Assembly (NCBI RefSeq): GCF_001426545.1
Contig: NZ_LMEZ01000001.1
Span: 1,459,873 to 1,523,872, forward strand
Direction: 5' to 3'
Length of the DNA stretch: 64,000 nt
Source: Mycobacterium sp. Root135
Lineage (GTDB): Bacteria; Actinomycetota; Actinomycetes; Mycobacteriales; Mycobacteriaceae
Part shown: positions 51,893 to 61,611 of the stretch, one piece after another
How positions within the stretch are numbered: position 1 is the first letter of the stretch
How the letters are laid out: every line of letters starts with the position of its first letter
Position numbers and translations under genes: made by a program
The notes under the pieces: generated by a model
The model's input: only the letters and a program-made list of their open reading frames with translations
The model's database searches: none
What the model was told of the DNA's origin: nothing

Positions 51893-53077
51893 ATGACCAA
51901 GCTCGACACCACCAGAACACGAGTGGCGATCGTGGGCGGTGGCCCCGCCGGGCTGATGCTGTCCCACCTGCTGCACGTCGCGGGCATCGACAGCGTCGTC
52001 GTCGACCACCGGACCGTCGACCACATCGCCACCACCCACCGCGCAGGCATCCTCGAGCGGGACAGCGTGCGCCTGCTGGTCGAGTCCGGAGTCTCCGACC
52101 GGGTGCTGCGCGAAGGGTCGGAGCACGAGGGCATCGAGCTGCGTTTCGACGGCGCGAGCCACCGGATCGACTTCCAGGACCTCGTCGGCGCGTCGTGCTG
52201 GCTCTATCCGCAGACCGAGGTGTTCGTCGACCTCCACCGCGCCCGCACCCGCGACCACGGTGATCTGCGGTACGGGGTCTCCGACACCGAGGTGACGGGG
52301 TTCCTCGACACTCCCACCGTCCGCTACGTCGACGCCGACGGCACGCGACACGAGATCACCGCCGACCTCGTCGTGGGGGCCGACGGGTCTCGCAGCATCT
52401 GCCGGACCATGATCGCCGGTGCCCGGCAATACGTTCGCGAGTACCCATTCGCGTGGTTCGGCATCCTTGTTCAGGCCCCGCCCAGTGCATCCGAACTCGT
52501 GTACACCCGTGCACCCGAGGGTTTCGCGCTGATCAGCCAGCGCACCGAGGAGGTGCAGCGCATGTACTTCCAGTGCGATGCCGCCGAAGATCCCGACGAC
52601 TGGTCCGACGACCGCATCTGGGATCAACTTCAGACCCGCCTACGCGGAACGGACGGCTTCCAGCTCAAGGAGGGGGCGGTCCTCCAGCGCACGGTGTTGC
52701 CATTTCGCAGCTTCGTGCAGACGCCGATGCGCCATGGCCGCCTCGTCCTCGCCGGCGACGCCGCCCACACCGTCCCACCCACCGGAGCCAAGGGTCTCAA
52801 CCTCGCGCTGTCGGACGTCCGCCTGCTCTCCGAAGTCGTCGAACGCGCCCTGGGCGACGGCGGCGACGACGCACTGGACACCTACACCGAGCGTGCGTTG
52901 TCTCGGGTGTGGAAGGCCCAGCACTTCTCCTACTGGATGACCACGATGCTCCACAACGCCGCCGACGCCTCGGACTTCGACGAGCAACGCCAACTCGGCG
53001 AGCTTCGCACCCTGGTGTCCTCGGAGGCCGGTCGCACCTACCTCGCCGAGGGGTACACGGGCTGGCCGAGCACGTGA
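51893..53077 (+). CDS. pobA: 4-hydroxybenzoate 3-monooxygenase
   Basis: FAD-dependent aromatic hydroxylase of 394 aa, the usual PobA length, converting 4-hydroxybenzoate to protocatechuate with NAD(P)H and O2. GGGPAGLMLSHLLH is the FAD Rossmann motif, THRAGILERDSVRLL matches the PobA N-terminal block, VVGADGSRS is the DG motif, and LVLAGDAAHTVPPTGAKGLNLA the second FAD site. ATG follows ACGGAGGCGCC. No protocatechuate genes are adjacent. It converges on ssrA with a strong hairpin between. Confidence 0.93.
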   Translation: MTKLDTTRTRVAIVGGGPAGLMLSHLLHVAGIDSVVVDHRTVDHIATTHRAGILERDSVRLLVESGVSDRVLREGSEHEGIELRFDGASHRIDFQDLVGASCWLYPQTEVFVDLHRARTRDHGDLRYGVSDTEVTGFLDTPTVRYVDADGTRHEITADLVVGADGSRSICRTMIAGARQYVREYPFAWFGILVQAPPSASELVYTRAPEGFALISQRTEEVQRMYFQCDAAEDPDDWSDDRIWDQLQTRLRGTDGFQLKEGAVLQRTVLPFRSFVQTPMRHGRLVLAGDAAHTVPPTGAKGLNLALSDVRLLSEVVERALGDGGDDALDTYTERALSRVWKAQHFSYWMTTMLHNAADASDFDEQRQLGELRTLVSSEAGRTYLAEGYTGWPST

Positions 53078-53089
53078 CGACCATACGAA

Positions 53090-53119
53090 AACGGGCCAGG
53101 ACTTTCGTCCTGGCCCGTT
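53090..53119. terminator. Strong bidirectional hairpin between pobA and ssrA
   Basis: AACGGGCCAGGAC, loop TTTC, GTCCTGGCCCGTT: a perfect 13-bp GC-rich stem starting 13 bases after the pobA stop and ending 12 bases beyond the ssrA 3' end. It could stop transcription from both sides. Short A or T runs flank it only weakly. Confidence 0.8.
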
Positions 53120-53130
53120 CGTCGTTCCGG

Positions 53131-53496
53131 TGGAGCTGCCGGGAATCGAACCCGGGTCCAACGGCATTCCCTCAAGGCTTCTCCGTGCGCAGTCCGCTAT
53201 GTCTCTACTTGGATCTCTCGTTCACGCGAACAAGACGAGATGACGATCCCAGTCGCTGTTTGATGTCCCCGTACATCCCGCGACCGGACGTATGGGTTTG
53301 TCCCTCTAGATGACGCCAGGGTCCGAGTCGAGGGCTCTCTCGGTCTGACGGACACACCGTCGCTTAGGCAGCGAGGGCGTAGTCGCGCTGATTGGAATCG
53401 GCGCTTAATTGGTTGCAGCGACGCTTACGGTGGTCTCTTGCCTGCACCGGCACGCTTCCCTTGATTCGATGCGCGATGTCGAAACCGTTCAGCCCC
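53131..53496 (-). ncRNA. ssrA: tmRNA
   Basis: Transfer-messenger RNA of about 366 nt that rescues stalled ribosomes with SmpB. The 5' end GGGGCTG (at 53496) pairs with CAGCTCC near the 3' end to form the acceptor stem, with discriminator A at 53131; the T-arm sequence GGTTCGATTCCCGG is present. The 3' CCA is not fully encoded (CCG follows). The internal reading frame encodes ADSNQRDYALAA, close to the M. tuberculosis tag. smpB is about 3.3 kb upstream on the same strand. Confidence 0.96.
53364..53402 (-). other. tmRNA tag-peptide reading frame
   Basis: Resume codon GCC (53402-53400) through the TAA stop (53366-53364): A-D-S-N-Q-R-D-Y-A-L-A-A. The M. tuberculosis tag has His in place of Asn at position 4. 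The ALAA end is the ClpXP-type degron. Confidence 0.93.
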
Positions 53497-53528
53497 TCGC
53501 ACCCCTGCCGGACTTCAGCAGGACGTTC

Positions 53529-53534
53529 ATCGTA
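53529..53534 (-). promoter_or_regulatory. Candidate -10 element of ssrA
   Basis: TACGAT on the minus strand, 33 bases upstream of the mature 5' end, would give a precursor with a leader of about 25 nt for RNase P to remove. No good -35 was seen. Confidence 0.4.
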
Positions 53535-53600
53535 CCGCCTTCAGCGCGGATGCCCAGCGATTAATTCCCGCCAGTCGCCGCCTTGAGGTGGGATCGGGCA

Positions 53601-54632
53601 CTAGCCTCCCGCGAAGCGCCCGATCACGGCGACGACGACGGCTGCCAAGACCAGGGCCGTGCCGACGACCCCGGGCACCGTCAACCCGTCACCGAATACC
53701 GCGACGAGGCCGAGCGGGATCGCACAGGCGAGCAACGCCACCCGGAGCGCGAGCGAGTGCTGGGTTCGCAGTGTCGAGCGCCACGTGCGCATCGGTACGA
53801 CGCGGCTCAACCATCCCGCATACACCGTCAACGCCAATGTGCCAACGCCGATCGCAATGCGGTGTCCCACAGTCAATGTGGCGCCCTGACCAATGGCAGG
53901 GGTGCTCACCAGGATCAGCCAGCCCAGCGCCAGCACACCCACCGTCGCGAACCGGAGGAGTCGGGCCAGGGCGATGCCGATGTTGCGGCGCGCCAGGTCG
54001 CCGAGACCGGGGTCGAGCCTCGCCGCCCCGAGGAAACCACTCATCGCGGCCGACCACTTGCTGCGGGCGAGTCGGTTGACGCCGATGTTGTGGACGGCCG
54101 ACGCGTTGGTCGGATCGAGTTGCAGCGCCTCCTCGTACGCAGCCGTCGACTCCTCGGACATCCCGAGCCTGGCCAGGATCTGGCCGCGCAGCACATGACT
54201 GTCCGCGCTGGTTGGGTCCAGCCGCAACGCCTCTCCCACGACCACCAGGGCGTCTTGAGGTCGACCGACCTTCAGCAGCAGCTCGGCGTAGACGAAGTGG
54301 GCGACGCGGTCGTGCGGCTGCAGGGCAACCCCGCGCCAGGCCATGTAGAGCGCCTGGTCCACCCACCCCATCGCGTCGAGCGCGATCGCGTAGATCCGGA
54401 TGGCAAAGCCGTACTCGGGCGAAATGGCCAGTGCGGCATAGGCATTCCGGGCGGCGTCGTCGTACTGCTTGGAGAGAACCTGGACCCTTGCCAGGTTGGC
54501 CAACAGCACCGCGTTGTCGGGGGACGTGACGAGTGCGTCCCGCAAGACCTGTTCGGCGCGGGCGTGGTTGCGGGCATCGGCGTAGGCGGTGGCCAGAGCG
54601 ACCGCCCCATCGGTGTCACCGGCAGCGGTCAA
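53601..54632 (-). CDS. TPR protein with C-terminal membrane domain
   Basis: Protein of 343 aa. Residues about 10-215 are TPR repeats (ARAEQVLRDALVTSPDNAVL, DALVVVGEALRLDPTSADSH, STAAYEEALQLDPTNASAVH); about 225-340 hold four TM helices (VGVLALGWLILVSTPAIG, IAIGVGTLALTVYAGWL, VALLACAIPLGLVAVF, VLAAVVVAVIGRFAGG). Its start overlaps the AAA gene stop (ATGA), so the two are coupled and probably interact. Function is unknown; a membrane adaptor presenting clients to the AAA protein is inference. Confidence 0.85.
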   Translation of the reverse strand: MTAAGDTDGAVALATAYADARNHARAEQVLRDALVTSPDNAVLLANLARVQVLSKQYDDAARNAYAALAISPEYGFAIRIYAIALDAMGWVDQALYMAWRGVALQPHDRVAHFVYAELLLKVGRPQDALVVVGEALRLDPTSADSHVLRGQILARLGMSEESTAAYEEALQLDPTNASAVHNIGVNRLARSKWSAAMSGFLGAARLDPGLGDLARRNIGIALARLLRFATVGVLALGWLILVSTPAIGQGATLTVGHRIAIGVGTLALTVYAGWLSRVVPMRTWRSTLRTQHSLALRVALLACAIPLGLVAVFGDGLTVPGVVGTALVLAAVVVAVIGRFAGG

Positions 54633-55861
54633 CGCATCTTCTTGCGGCGCAAGTAGTTCGCCAACTCGTCGTAGGTACCGTCACCGTTGGCGAATTCGAC
54701 GACGTTTCGGGCGGTGTCGAACCATGGGCCCGCGCTCGGGCGGATCTGCAGCAGCGCCGCGTCGACGTCGCTCATGCGCACCGGACGCACCTCTCCGGCG
54801 CGCAACGAGGCCGCCATCGCCAGTTGCGTTGCGGTGTCGCAGACGTGGGCGATGTCGGCTCCCGAGAAGCCGTCGGTCCGCTTCGCGACGGAGGCCGGAT
54901 CGATGCGCTCGACCGGCCGGTCGCGAAGATTCATCCGCACGATCGCGGCGCGCGCCTCCGCGTCCGGCAAACCCACGAAGATCATCCGGTCGAAACGGCC
55001 CGGCCTGCGCAGGGCGGGGTCGACGTCCCACGGCATGTTCGTCGCCGCAAGGACGTACACCCCGTCGTTGGCGGACGTGGCGGTATCCAGTTCGGCGAGA
55101 AGCGCATTGACCACGACGCGGAGGCCCGAGCTGTTGCTCAACGCCGCGCGCCGCTGTCCGAGGGCGTCCACTTCATCGAAGAACAACACGCACGGCGCAT
55201 TTCGGCGGGCGGTGTCGAAGATGCGGGCCAGCGCCCGCTCGCTGTCGCCCAGCCAATGTTGCAGGACGTCGGCGATGCCGACGGCGTAGAAGTTGGCCCC
55301 GAGCTCACCTGCCACCGCTCTGGCCAGATACGTCTTGCCGCACCCGGGCGGGCCGTACATCAACAACCCACCGCGGGCGTTGACCTTGTAGGCGCGCATC
55401 AGTTCGGGATTGCGGATCGGACCGAGCAGTGACACGTCGAGCCGCTGCTTGACCGCCTCCATCCCCGCGACGTCGGCGAGGGTGACGTCGCTGCGCCGGA
55501 CGACGTCGAAGTCGGCGTCGGACTCACCGTCGACGGTCTCGGCGGCACCGTCGACGAAGGCGGGGCCGATGATGTCGGACACCTCTTCCTCGGCAGCCGA
55601 CCAGTTGAACTCCGAATTCGGGCGTACCGCCGGGGTCTCGGGTGCGCTGCCCGTCGCCAGTGCGGCGGTGCACCGCTGCAGCAGGGTCAGCGCCGCGGCG
55701 TTGGAGGCATCCTGCGCCAGGGCGGCGCTGCAGTGGGTGAGCGCCTCGGTGACATTGCCCTGCTGAATCAGGAGGTCGACGAGGTGCAGTCTCAGTTCGA
55801 CGGCCTCGGGGCTTCGCTGAACGGCCGCCGTCAACTCGCGGATCACGGCGTCACTCGCCAT
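54629..55861 (-). CDS. TPR-AAA ATPase
   Basis: Single-AAA-domain ATPase of 410 aa with a small N-terminal TPR unit (about 1-65: AVELRLHLVDLLIQQGNVTE). The AAA module (about 130-390) has Walker A GPPGCGKTYLARAVA, Walker B VLFFDEVDALG, sensor LAATNMPWDVDPALRRPGRF with arginine fingers, and a C-terminal four-helix lid (DGFSGADIAHVCDTATQLA), as in Cdc48/FtsH-type unfoldases but without a protease. The best start is ATG 55861 (MASDAVIREL). It forms an operon with the TPR-TM protein. Remodelling of a protein complex is likely; the target is unknown. Confidence 0.9.
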   Translation of the reverse strand: MASDAVIRELTAAVQRSPEAVELRLHLVDLLIQQGNVTEALTHCSAALAQDASNAAALTLLQRCTAALATGSAPETPAVRPNSEFNWSAAEEEVSDIIGPAFVDGAAETVDGESDADFDVVRRSDVTLADVAGMEAVKQRLDVSLLGPIRNPELMRAYKVNARGGLLMYGPPGCGKTYLARAVAGELGANFYAVGIADVLQHWLGDSERALARIFDTARRNAPCVLFFDEVDALGQRRAALSNSSGLRVVVNALLAELDTATSANDGVYVLAATNMPWDVDPALRRPGRFDRMIFVGLPDAEARAAIVRMNLRDRPVERIDPASVAKRTDGFSGADIAHVCDTATQLAMAASLRAGEVRPVRMSDVDAALLQIRPSAGPWFDTARNVVEFANGDGTYDELANYLRRKKMR

Positions 55862-55912
55862 CCCGCACCCCCTTCGCTCGCGCACGCTCGATCCTACTGA
55901 CCGCGACGCGCC

Positions 55913-56734
55913 CTACCCTGCGGCGATCAAGCCGACCGCGGCGAGGGCCAGCACCATTCCCGCCGCCTGCCACCGCGTCACCTTCTCCTTCAATACCACC
56001 AGCGCGAGCAGGACCGTGCCCGCGGGATATAACGAGATGAGAACACTGGTCAGCGACAGCAACGACGCCTGCAGCGCAAGGAGCATCGCCACGTTGGCGA
56101 CGGTGTCCAACACCCCGGCCGCCAAGGCCAACCGCAGCGGCACCCCGGACGGCACGGCCAAGTTCCTCGACACCGCCGCTATCGCGACGACCATCAGAGT
56201 CGCCGACAGCCGGGCGAACGCCAGCGGCCAGAGCCCCGCGTCATGGGGCGCCTGGTCGATCGACACGAAGTTCAGCCCGAACGCGAGGCCGGCGCCGAGA
56301 GTCAGCCACGCCACCTTCGCGGTGAAGCGCTGGGCGGTCGAATCCTCGCCGCGCTCTTCGCGACTCACCAACACGACCGCGATCAACGCCAGCCCGATGC
56401 CCGTGTAGGCCAGCAGGCTTGGCCGCTCCCCAAGCAGCACGCCCGCGACGATGGGCACTCCGGCAACCAGGATCGCCGTCAGGGGTGACACCAACGACAT
56501 TGGACCGGCCCCGAGCGCGGCGTAGAACCACCACACCCCGAACGCCTGGCTGAGACCGCACAGACCGCCCCACACGATTGCGGGCGTCGTCACGTGCCCA
56601 CCGACGACGAAGGAGATCGAGGTCAACAACACCAGCGCCACGGGGTAGGACACCAGCACCACGCGCAGCGCGGCGACCCGCCGTGACGCCAAACCTCCGA
56701 CGAAGTCGCTCACCCCGTATCCGATTCCGGACAC
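55913..56734 (-). CDS. EamA/DMT-family transporter
   Basis: Drug/metabolite transporter of 273 aa with ten TM helices in two EamA repeats, for example VLVSYPVALVLLTSISFVVG, SLLAYTGIGLALIAVVLVSR and LTSVLISLYPAGTVLLALVV followed by LKEKVTRWQAAGMVLALAAVGLI. Only a GTG (56734), 20 bases past the smpB stop, is available; hydrophobic in-frame codons upstream (LIGVLLALV) have no start codon, so TM1 begins abruptly. Substrate is unknown. Confidence 0.87.
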   Translation of the reverse strand: MSGIGYGVSDFVGGLASRRVAALRVVLVSYPVALVLLTSISFVVGGHVTTPAIVWGGLCGLSQAFGVWWFYAALGAGPMSLVSPLTAILVAGVPIVAGVLLGERPSLLAYTGIGLALIAVVLVSREERGEDSTAQRFTAKVAWLTLGAGLAFGLNFVSIDQAPHDAGLWPLAFARLSATLMVVAIAAVSRNLAVPSGVPLRLALAAGVLDTVANVAMLLALQASLLSLTSVLISLYPAGTVLLALVVLKEKVTRWQAAGMVLALAAVGLIAAG

Positions 56735-56754
56735 CAGGGCTAACAGGACCCCGA

Positions 56755-57255
56755 TCAGGTCATGCCTTTGGAGCGCCTGCCTAGTTCACGAATCACTTCC
56801 CGATCGGCGTCACGTCTCGCCAGATCCTGACGCTTGTCGTGCGCCTGCTTGCCTCGCGCCAAGGCCAGTTCGACCTTGACCTTGCCCTCGGTGAAGTAGA
56901 GCGACAGGGGCACCAGCGAGAGGTTGCCGTCCCTGATCTTGCCGATCAGATTGTCGATCTGGGTGCGGTGCATCAGCAGTTTCCGGTTACGCCGCGGTGC
57001 GTGGTTTGTCCACGAGCCGTGGTGATACTCGGGGATGTGCAGGTTGCGGAGCCACACTTCACCGTCGTCGACCGTCGCGAAGGAGTCGGCCAGCGAGGCC
57101 TGGCCCTCGCGGAGGCTCTTCACCTCGGTGCCCACCAGCGCCACCCCGGCTTCGAACGTCTCGAGGATCGAATAATTGTGCCGCGCCCTGCGATTGGTGG
57201 CCACCACCTGGTTGTTGCGGTGCTTCTTGACCTCGGCGGCCGACTTCTTGGCCAC
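56755..57255 (-). CDS. smpB: SsrA-binding protein
   Basis: Small basic RNA-binding protein of 166 aa that delivers tmRNA to stalled ribosomes. Conserved parts are NRRARHNYSILETFEAGVAL, TEVKSLREGQASLADSFATV, YHHGSWTNHAPRRNRKLLMH and the basic tail AHDKRQDLARRDADREVIRE. The GTG start is 2 bases after the ftsX stop. Placement after ftsE-ftsX and near ssrA is the standard mycobacterial order. Confidence 0.98.
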   Translation of the reverse strand: MAKKSAAEVKKHRNNQVVATNRRARHNYSILETFEAGVALVGTEVKSLREGQASLADSFATVDDGEVWLRNLHIPEYHHGSWTNHAPRRNRKLLMHRTQIDNLIGKIRDGNLSLVPLSLYFTEGKVKVELALARGKQAHDKRQDLARRDADREVIRELGRRSKGMT

Positions 57256-57257
57256 AG

Positions 57258-58154
57258 CTAGCGCCGCACGTACAGCCGCAGGGTGACGTAGGCCGTGACG
57301 CCGGACATCGCCAAACCGAGGAACAGCATGATGGGCGCGCTGAAGTAGAGGACGTCCTTGTAGTCGACCTGGGCAATCAGGTTGGCGTCGTAGAACTGCC
57401 GCAGCGCCTTCTCCAGGAACAACGCTCGCACCAGAATCAGCCCCGCGATCGCGATCACCACGCCGATGAACGCGGCGAGCATGGCCTCGACGAGGAACGG
57501 CAGCTGCGTGTACCAGCGACTTGCACCCACCAGGCGCATGATGCCGATCTCCGTTCTTCGGGTGTAGGCCGCGACCTGAACCATGTTGGCTATCAGCAGA
57601 ATTGCACCGACGGCCTGAACCAAGGCGATCGCGAACGCCGCCGCACTCAACCCGTCGAGCACCGCGAAGAGCCTGTCGATGAGGTCCTTCTGATTCAGCA
57701 CGTTGAGCACACCGGGCTGTTTCTTGAGGGCGTCGTCGAAGTCCTTGTGTTGCTCGGGGTTGTCGAGCTTCACCACGAATGATGCGGGAAAGGCGTCCTT
57801 ACCCGCAACGTCTTTATATTGCGGGAACTTCTTGATTGCGTCGTCGTATGCGTCGCTCTGGTTGAGGAACCGAACCGACTTCACGTCGGTGCGGTCCTCG
57901 ATCTGCTTGCGTACCGCCTTGCACGCATCCGCGTCGCAGGTCGGGTCGTTGGCCGAGATGTCGTTGGTCAGGAAGACCTGACTCTCGACGCGGTCCAGGT
58001 AAATGCCCTTCGAGCTGTCGGCGAGGCGGACGACGAGCAGGCCGCCGCCGAACAGACCGATGGAGATGGCGGTCGTCAAGATCATGGCGACCGTCATGGT
58101 GACGTTGCGACGAAGCCCTGTCAGGACTTCGTTGACGAGAAAGCCGAAGCGCAC
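57258..58154 (-). CDS. ftsX: Cell division protein FtsX
   Basis: Membrane partner of FtsE (298 aa) in the divisome, which activates peptidoglycan hydrolases (RipC in M. tuberculosis). N-terminal [17 protein letters not shown] precedes TM1; a large extracellular loop (about 45-165) carries a Cys pair (C58 and C62 region, [13 protein letters not shown]); three further TM helices follow (for example [20 protein letters not shown] and ALYFL-like C-terminal helix). GTG start directly follows the ftsE stop with no gap. Confidence 0.96.
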   Translation of the reverse strand: MRFGFLVNEVLTGLRRNVTMTVAMILTTAISIGLFGGGLLVVRLADSSKGIYLDRVESQVFLTNDISANDPTCDADACKAVRKQIEDRTDVKSVRFLNQSDAYDDAIKKFPQYKDVAGKDAFPASFVVKLDNPEQHKDFDDALKKQPGVLNVLNQKDLIDRLFAVLDGLSAAAFAIALVQAVGAILLIANMVQVAAYTRRTEIGIMRLVGASRWYTQLPFLVEAMLAAFIGVVIAIAGLILVRALFLEKALRQFYDANLIAQVDYKDVLYFSAPIMLFLGLAMSGVTAYVTLRLYVRR

Positions 58155-58844
58155 TTAGCGATCCATTCCGTAGACACCGCGCTGTTCGTCGCGGATCAGT
58201 CGTCCCAGCTCGAGCTCGATGACTCGCTGGCGCATCGAGTCGACGATGTGATGGTCGTGGGTCGCCATCAACACGGTCGTCCCGGTGCGGTTGATCCGCT
58301 CGAGCAGATCCATGATGTCCTTGCTGGTCTCGGGATCCAGGTTGCCGGTCGGTTCGTCGGCCAGCAGCACCAGCGGCCGGTTGACGAACGCGCGCGCGAT
58401 GGCGACGCGCTGCTGTTCACCACCCGACAGCTCACTGGGCAGGCGGTTCGCCTTGCCGGACAGACCCACCATCTCGAGGACGTCGGGCACCACCCGGTTG
58501 ATGACGTCGGCCCGCTTGCCGATCACCTCGAGCGCGAAGGCGACGTTCTCGAAGACCGTCTTCTGCTGCAGCAGGCGGAAGTCCTGGAACACGCATCCGA
58601 GGACCTGGCGCAAACCGGGGATGTGCCGGCTGGACAGCTTGTTGACGTGAAACTTCGAGACCTGAATGTCGCCGTGCGTCGGGGTGTCCTCGGCGAGCAG
58701 CAGCCGCATGAACGTCGACTTGCCCGATCCGGACGGCCCGATGAGGAAGACGAACTCACCTTTTTCGATCTTGAGCGAGACGTTGTCCAGAGCTGGCCGT
58801 GCCGAGGATTTGTACTGTTTGCTCACGTGGTCGAGGGTGATCAT
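58155..58844 (-). CDS. ftsE: Cell division ATP-binding protein FtsE
   Basis: ABC ATPase of 229 aa that drives conformational change of FtsX. Walker [10 protein letters not shown], signature [17 protein letters not shown], Walker [16 protein letters not shown] and H-loop [12 protein letters not shown] 58844 gives the exact length known for mycobacterial FtsE; the frame continuing to 59381 reads antisense-like low-complexity sequence. Operon ftsE-ftsX-smpB. Confidence 0.97.
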   Translation of the reverse strand: MITLDHVSKQYKSSARPALDNVSLKIEKGEFVFLIGPSGSGKSTFMRLLLAEDTPTHGDIQVSKFHVNKLSSRHIPGLRQVLGCVFQDFRLLQQKTVFENVAFALEVIGKRADVINRVVPDVLEMVGLSGKANRLPSELSGGEQQRVAIARAFVNRPLVLLADEPTGNLDPETSKDIMDLLERINRTGTTVLMATHDHHIVDSMRQRVIELELGRLIRDEQRGVYGMDR

Positions 58845-58885
58845 CACGGCACGCCAGTGTAGCCGTGTCGAGTTGGAGCCCCCGA

Positions 58886-59425
58886 CTACCCGGGTGGCGG
58901 GGGCACCAGAACGGGCAGCGTGATGCCCGGCAGGATCTCCGTCGTCGTGGTGGTGGACGTGCCCGAACGGTTCGGCACCGGCTGCCCCGGCGACGTGATC
59001 GGGGTCTGTGTCAGGGTCGTCGCCGGGAGCGGACCAGGCCCGTCGGGGTCGACGACGGTCGTCGCCGTCTCGGGTGCGGTCGTGGTGGGGGTCTCCGTGC
59101 CGCTGGTGGTCTCCGTCGGGGACGTTGACACCGTCGTCGACGTCTCGGTCCTCGAGGTCCTCGGCGTGCTGTAGGTCGTCTTCGGGCGCTCGACGTTGGT
59201 GCGCGGCACCCAGGTGTACTCCGGGTCGGGGACGAAACCCGGCGGCACCACCTGGGTGGGCTCCGAGGCTGCCGGCGGCGGCGGGGCGTAGGTCGAATGC
59301 AGCCACCAGGTGAAGCAGAAGGCGACGATGAGGGCGGCAGTCGACGTGCGCACGCGACCTCCAGGCAGGTACGCCGGCCACTCGCGGCCCTCGCCCTCCT
59401 TGCGGAAGTGGAAGTTGAACTTCAC
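58886..59425 (-). CDS. Pro/Thr-rich single-TM protein (Rv3103c-like)
   Basis: Membrane-anchored protein of 179 aa. A short cytoplasmic N-terminus ([20 protein letters not shown]), one TM helix ([20 protein letters not shown]), then a long low-complexity Pro/Thr/Ser extracellular tail ([13 protein letters not shown]). Position between the mechanosensitive-channel gene and ftsE matches Rv3103c. It overlaps the upstream gene by 4 bases. A wall-spanning role is inference from composition. Confidence 0.88.
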   Translation of the reverse strand: MKFNFHFRKEGEGREWPAYLPGGRVRTSTAALIVAFCFTWWLHSTYAPPPPAASEPTQVVPPGFVPDPEYTWVPRTNVERPKTTYSTPRTSRTETSTTVSTSPTETTSGTETPTTTAPETATTVVDPDGPGPLPATTLTQTPITSPGQPVPNRSGTSTTTTTEILPGITLPVLVPPPPG

Positions 59426-60393
59426 TTGTCGCGACCCCCGTTCTGTGGGTCTTCGGCGATCGCCGACGTCGCCGTCGGCGACAGCGCGCCGACCGTGGGA
59501 GACGATTCGGCAGGGCTGGCGATGCCCGCGCGACGTAGGGCGGCGACGACGAGCACGCGCAGCTGCCGACCCACTTCGAACTGCTTGCCCGGCAACGTTC
59601 GCGCCACCATCCGCAGATTCACCGTGTCCAACTCGATGCTCTCCACGCCCATCAGCATCGGCTTGTCGAGCATCAACGCGGCCATCTGCTTGTCCTGCAT
59701 CGCCTCGTCGCAGACGTGGTGCAGCACCTCGTTGACCTTGTTGAGGTCCGAAGTGGTCGGTACCGGGATGTCCACGACGGCTCTGGCCCAGTCCTTGGAT
59801 TGGTTGACGGTCTTGACGATCTGACCGTTCGGGATCGTGAACACCTCGCCCTCACTCGACCGCAGCTTCGTGACCCGCAGCGTGACGTCCTCGACTGTGC
59901 CCTCGGCGGGCAGCGCGATCCCGGCGACGGTCAGGGCGACCAGGTCGCCGAAGCCGTACTGCTTCTCGGTGATGATGAAGAACCCCGACAACAGGTCCTG
60001 CACCACGCGTTGCGCGCCGAAACCCAGCGCGGCGCCGAGGACGGCCGCGGGAGCGACCAGTGACCCCACCGGTATCGCCACGATGTCGGTGATCTCGACG
60101 ATGACGACGACGCACAACAGCGCGATCGTGACCCAGGAGATCACCGAGGCGACGGCCTGGCGGTGTTTGGTGGTCTCCGACCGCACCAGAGCGTCGCTCT
60201 CGCGGAAGTCGGCGTCGATGCGGCGGGTGATCCTTCGTGCCGTCCACTGGACGAACCGGGCCGCCAAGATCGCAGCGAGGACCAGCATGACGATCCGGAG
60301 ACCGCGCGTGATGATCCACTCGCCGATGTCACCGCGCCAGAAGTCGTGCCAACTGTTGGCCCAACTGATTGCCAAATACGTTTTAGTCGTCAT
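59422..60393 (-). CDS. MscS-family mechanosensitive channel protein
   Basis: Small-conductance mechanosensitive channel homologue of 323 aa, at the Rv3104c position. TM helices lie at about 28-50, 85-105 and 110-135; the third has the pore-like sequence [20 protein letters not shown] followed by [20 protein letters not shown], the MscS signature. The beta domain is [20 protein letters not shown] with [18 protein letters not shown]. The C-terminus is extended and low-complexity. The start overlaps the prfB stop by 11 bases. Confidence 0.93.
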   Translation of the reverse strand: MTTKTYLAISWANSWHDFWRGDIGEWIITRGLRIVMLVLAAILAARFVQWTARRITRRIDADFRESDALVRSETTKHRQAVASVISWVTIALLCVVVIVEITDIVAIPVGSLVAPAAVLGAALGFGAQRVVQDLLSGFFIITEKQYGFGDLVALTVAGIALPAEGTVEDVTLRVTKLRSSEGEVFTIPNGQIVKTVNQSKDWARAVVDIPVPTTSDLNKVNEVLHHVCDEAMQDKQMAALMLDKPMLMGVESIELDTVNLRMVARTLPGKQFEVGRQLRVLVVAALRRAGIASPAESSPTVGALSPTATSAIAEDPQNGGRDK

Positions 60394-61489
60394 CTTTCCT
60401 ATTGCGCCAACGGATTCCCGCCTCCAGGAATCCGTCGATGTCGCCGTCGAGTACCGCGGCCGGATTGCCGACTTCGTAGTCGTTACGCAAATCCTTGACC
60501 ATTTGATACGGATGCAGGACGTAGGAGCGCATCTGGTTGCCCCACGAACTGCCGCCGTCGTTCTTCAACGCGTCCATCTCGGCGCGCTCTTCGAGCCGCT
60601 TGCGCTCCAGCAACTTTGCCTGGAGAACTCGCATTGCCGACACCTTGTTCTGCAACTGCGACTTCTCGTTCTGGCAAGTGACGACGATACCGCTGGGGAT
60701 GTGGGTCAGTCGAACGGCCGAGTCGGTGGTGTTGACCGACTGCCCGCCGGGGCCGCTGGACCGGTAGACGTCGACGCGGACGTCACCGTCGGGGATGTCG
60801 ATGTGGTCGGCGGTGTCGACGACGGGCAGCACCTCGACGTCGGCGAAGGACGTCTGACGCCTGCTCTGGTTGTCGAACGGGCTGATCCGAACCAGTCGGT
60901 GCGTGCCCTGCTCGACCGAGAGCGTGCCGTAGGCGTACGGCGCGTGCACCGCGAACGTGGCGCTCTTGATCCCGGCCTCTTCGGCGTAGGACGTGTCGAA
61001 GACCTCGACGCCGTAGTTGTGCTTCTCGGCCCAGCGGATGTACATCCGCATCAGCATCTCCGCCCAGTCGGCGGCGTCGATGCCGCCGGCACCGGATCGG
61101 ATGGTCACGACGGCCTCGCGCTCGTCGTACTCCCCCGACAGCAGGGTGCGGACCTCCATCGCGGCGATGTCCTCGCGCAGCTTGTCCAGCTCGACGTTGA
61201 CGTCGGTCAACGCGTCCTCCCCGCCCTCCTCGGCGGCGAGTTCGTACATGATCGGGAGGTCGTCGAGCCGCTGCCTCAACTCCTCGACGCGGCGCAGTTC
61301 GCTCTGCGCGTGCGACAGCTCGCTGGTGACCTTTTGGGCGCGGGTTTGGTCGTCCCAGAGCTTCGGATCGGACGCCGCGTCCTCCAACGTGGTGATGCGG
61401 TCGCGCAGCCCGTCGACGTCGAGCACCCGCTCCACGGTCGTCAGAGTCGTGTCGAGCGAGGCGATGTCTTCTTGCCGGTCGGGATCCAC
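60383..61489 (-). CDS. prfB: Peptide chain release factor 2
   Basis: Class-I release factor reading UGA and UAA (368 aa). The recognition tripeptide SPF is at 203-205 ([16 protein letters not shown]) and the catalytic GGQ at 248-250 ([12 protein letters not shown]). The frame is continuous with no internal UGA, so the +1 programmed frameshift known from E. coli prfB is absent, as is usual in actinobacteria. GTG start. Divergent from fprA. Confidence 0.98.
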   Translation of the reverse strand: MDPDRQEDIASLDTTLTTVERVLDVDGLRDRITTLEDAASDPKLWDDQTRAQKVTSELSHAQSELRRVEELRQRLDDLPIMYELAAEEGGEDALTDVNVELDKLREDIAAMEVRTLLSGEYDEREAVVTIRSGAGGIDAADWAEMLMRMYIRWAEKHNYGVEVFDTSYAEEAGIKSATFAVHAPYAYGTLSVEQGTHRLVRISPFDNQSRRQTSFADVEVLPVVDTADHIDIPDGDVRVDVYRSSGPGGQSVNTTDSAVRLTHIPSGIVVTCQNEKSQLQNKVSAMRVLQAKLLERKRLEERAEMDALKNDGGSSWGNQMRSYVLHPYQMVKDLRNDYEVGNPAAVLDGDIDGFLEAGIRWRNRKDDD

Positions 61490-61611
61490 GGGAGATCAGG
61501 TTACCGACAGCTGTCCGGGTCTAGCATCGGCTTGGTAACCAGCCCGGTGACGACGCGACAGCCCCTTGCGCGTTTCCGGGCCTCCCCGGCTTCCTCTTGG
61601 AGGACTATTAG

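Noticed and set aside
49675..52134. Upstream extension of the minus-strand SDR frame
   Set aside because: It is antisense to the FUSC and pobA genes; the SDR fold starts close to 49674.
53131..53170. tRNA-like T-arm sequence read as a separate tRNA gene
   Set aside because: It is the 3' acceptor and T-arm of tmRNA; the tag frame and 5' GGGGCTG end are in place.
60383..61489. Programmed +1 frameshift in prfB
   Set aside because: The frame is continuous from the N-terminus through GGQ with no internal UGA near the start.
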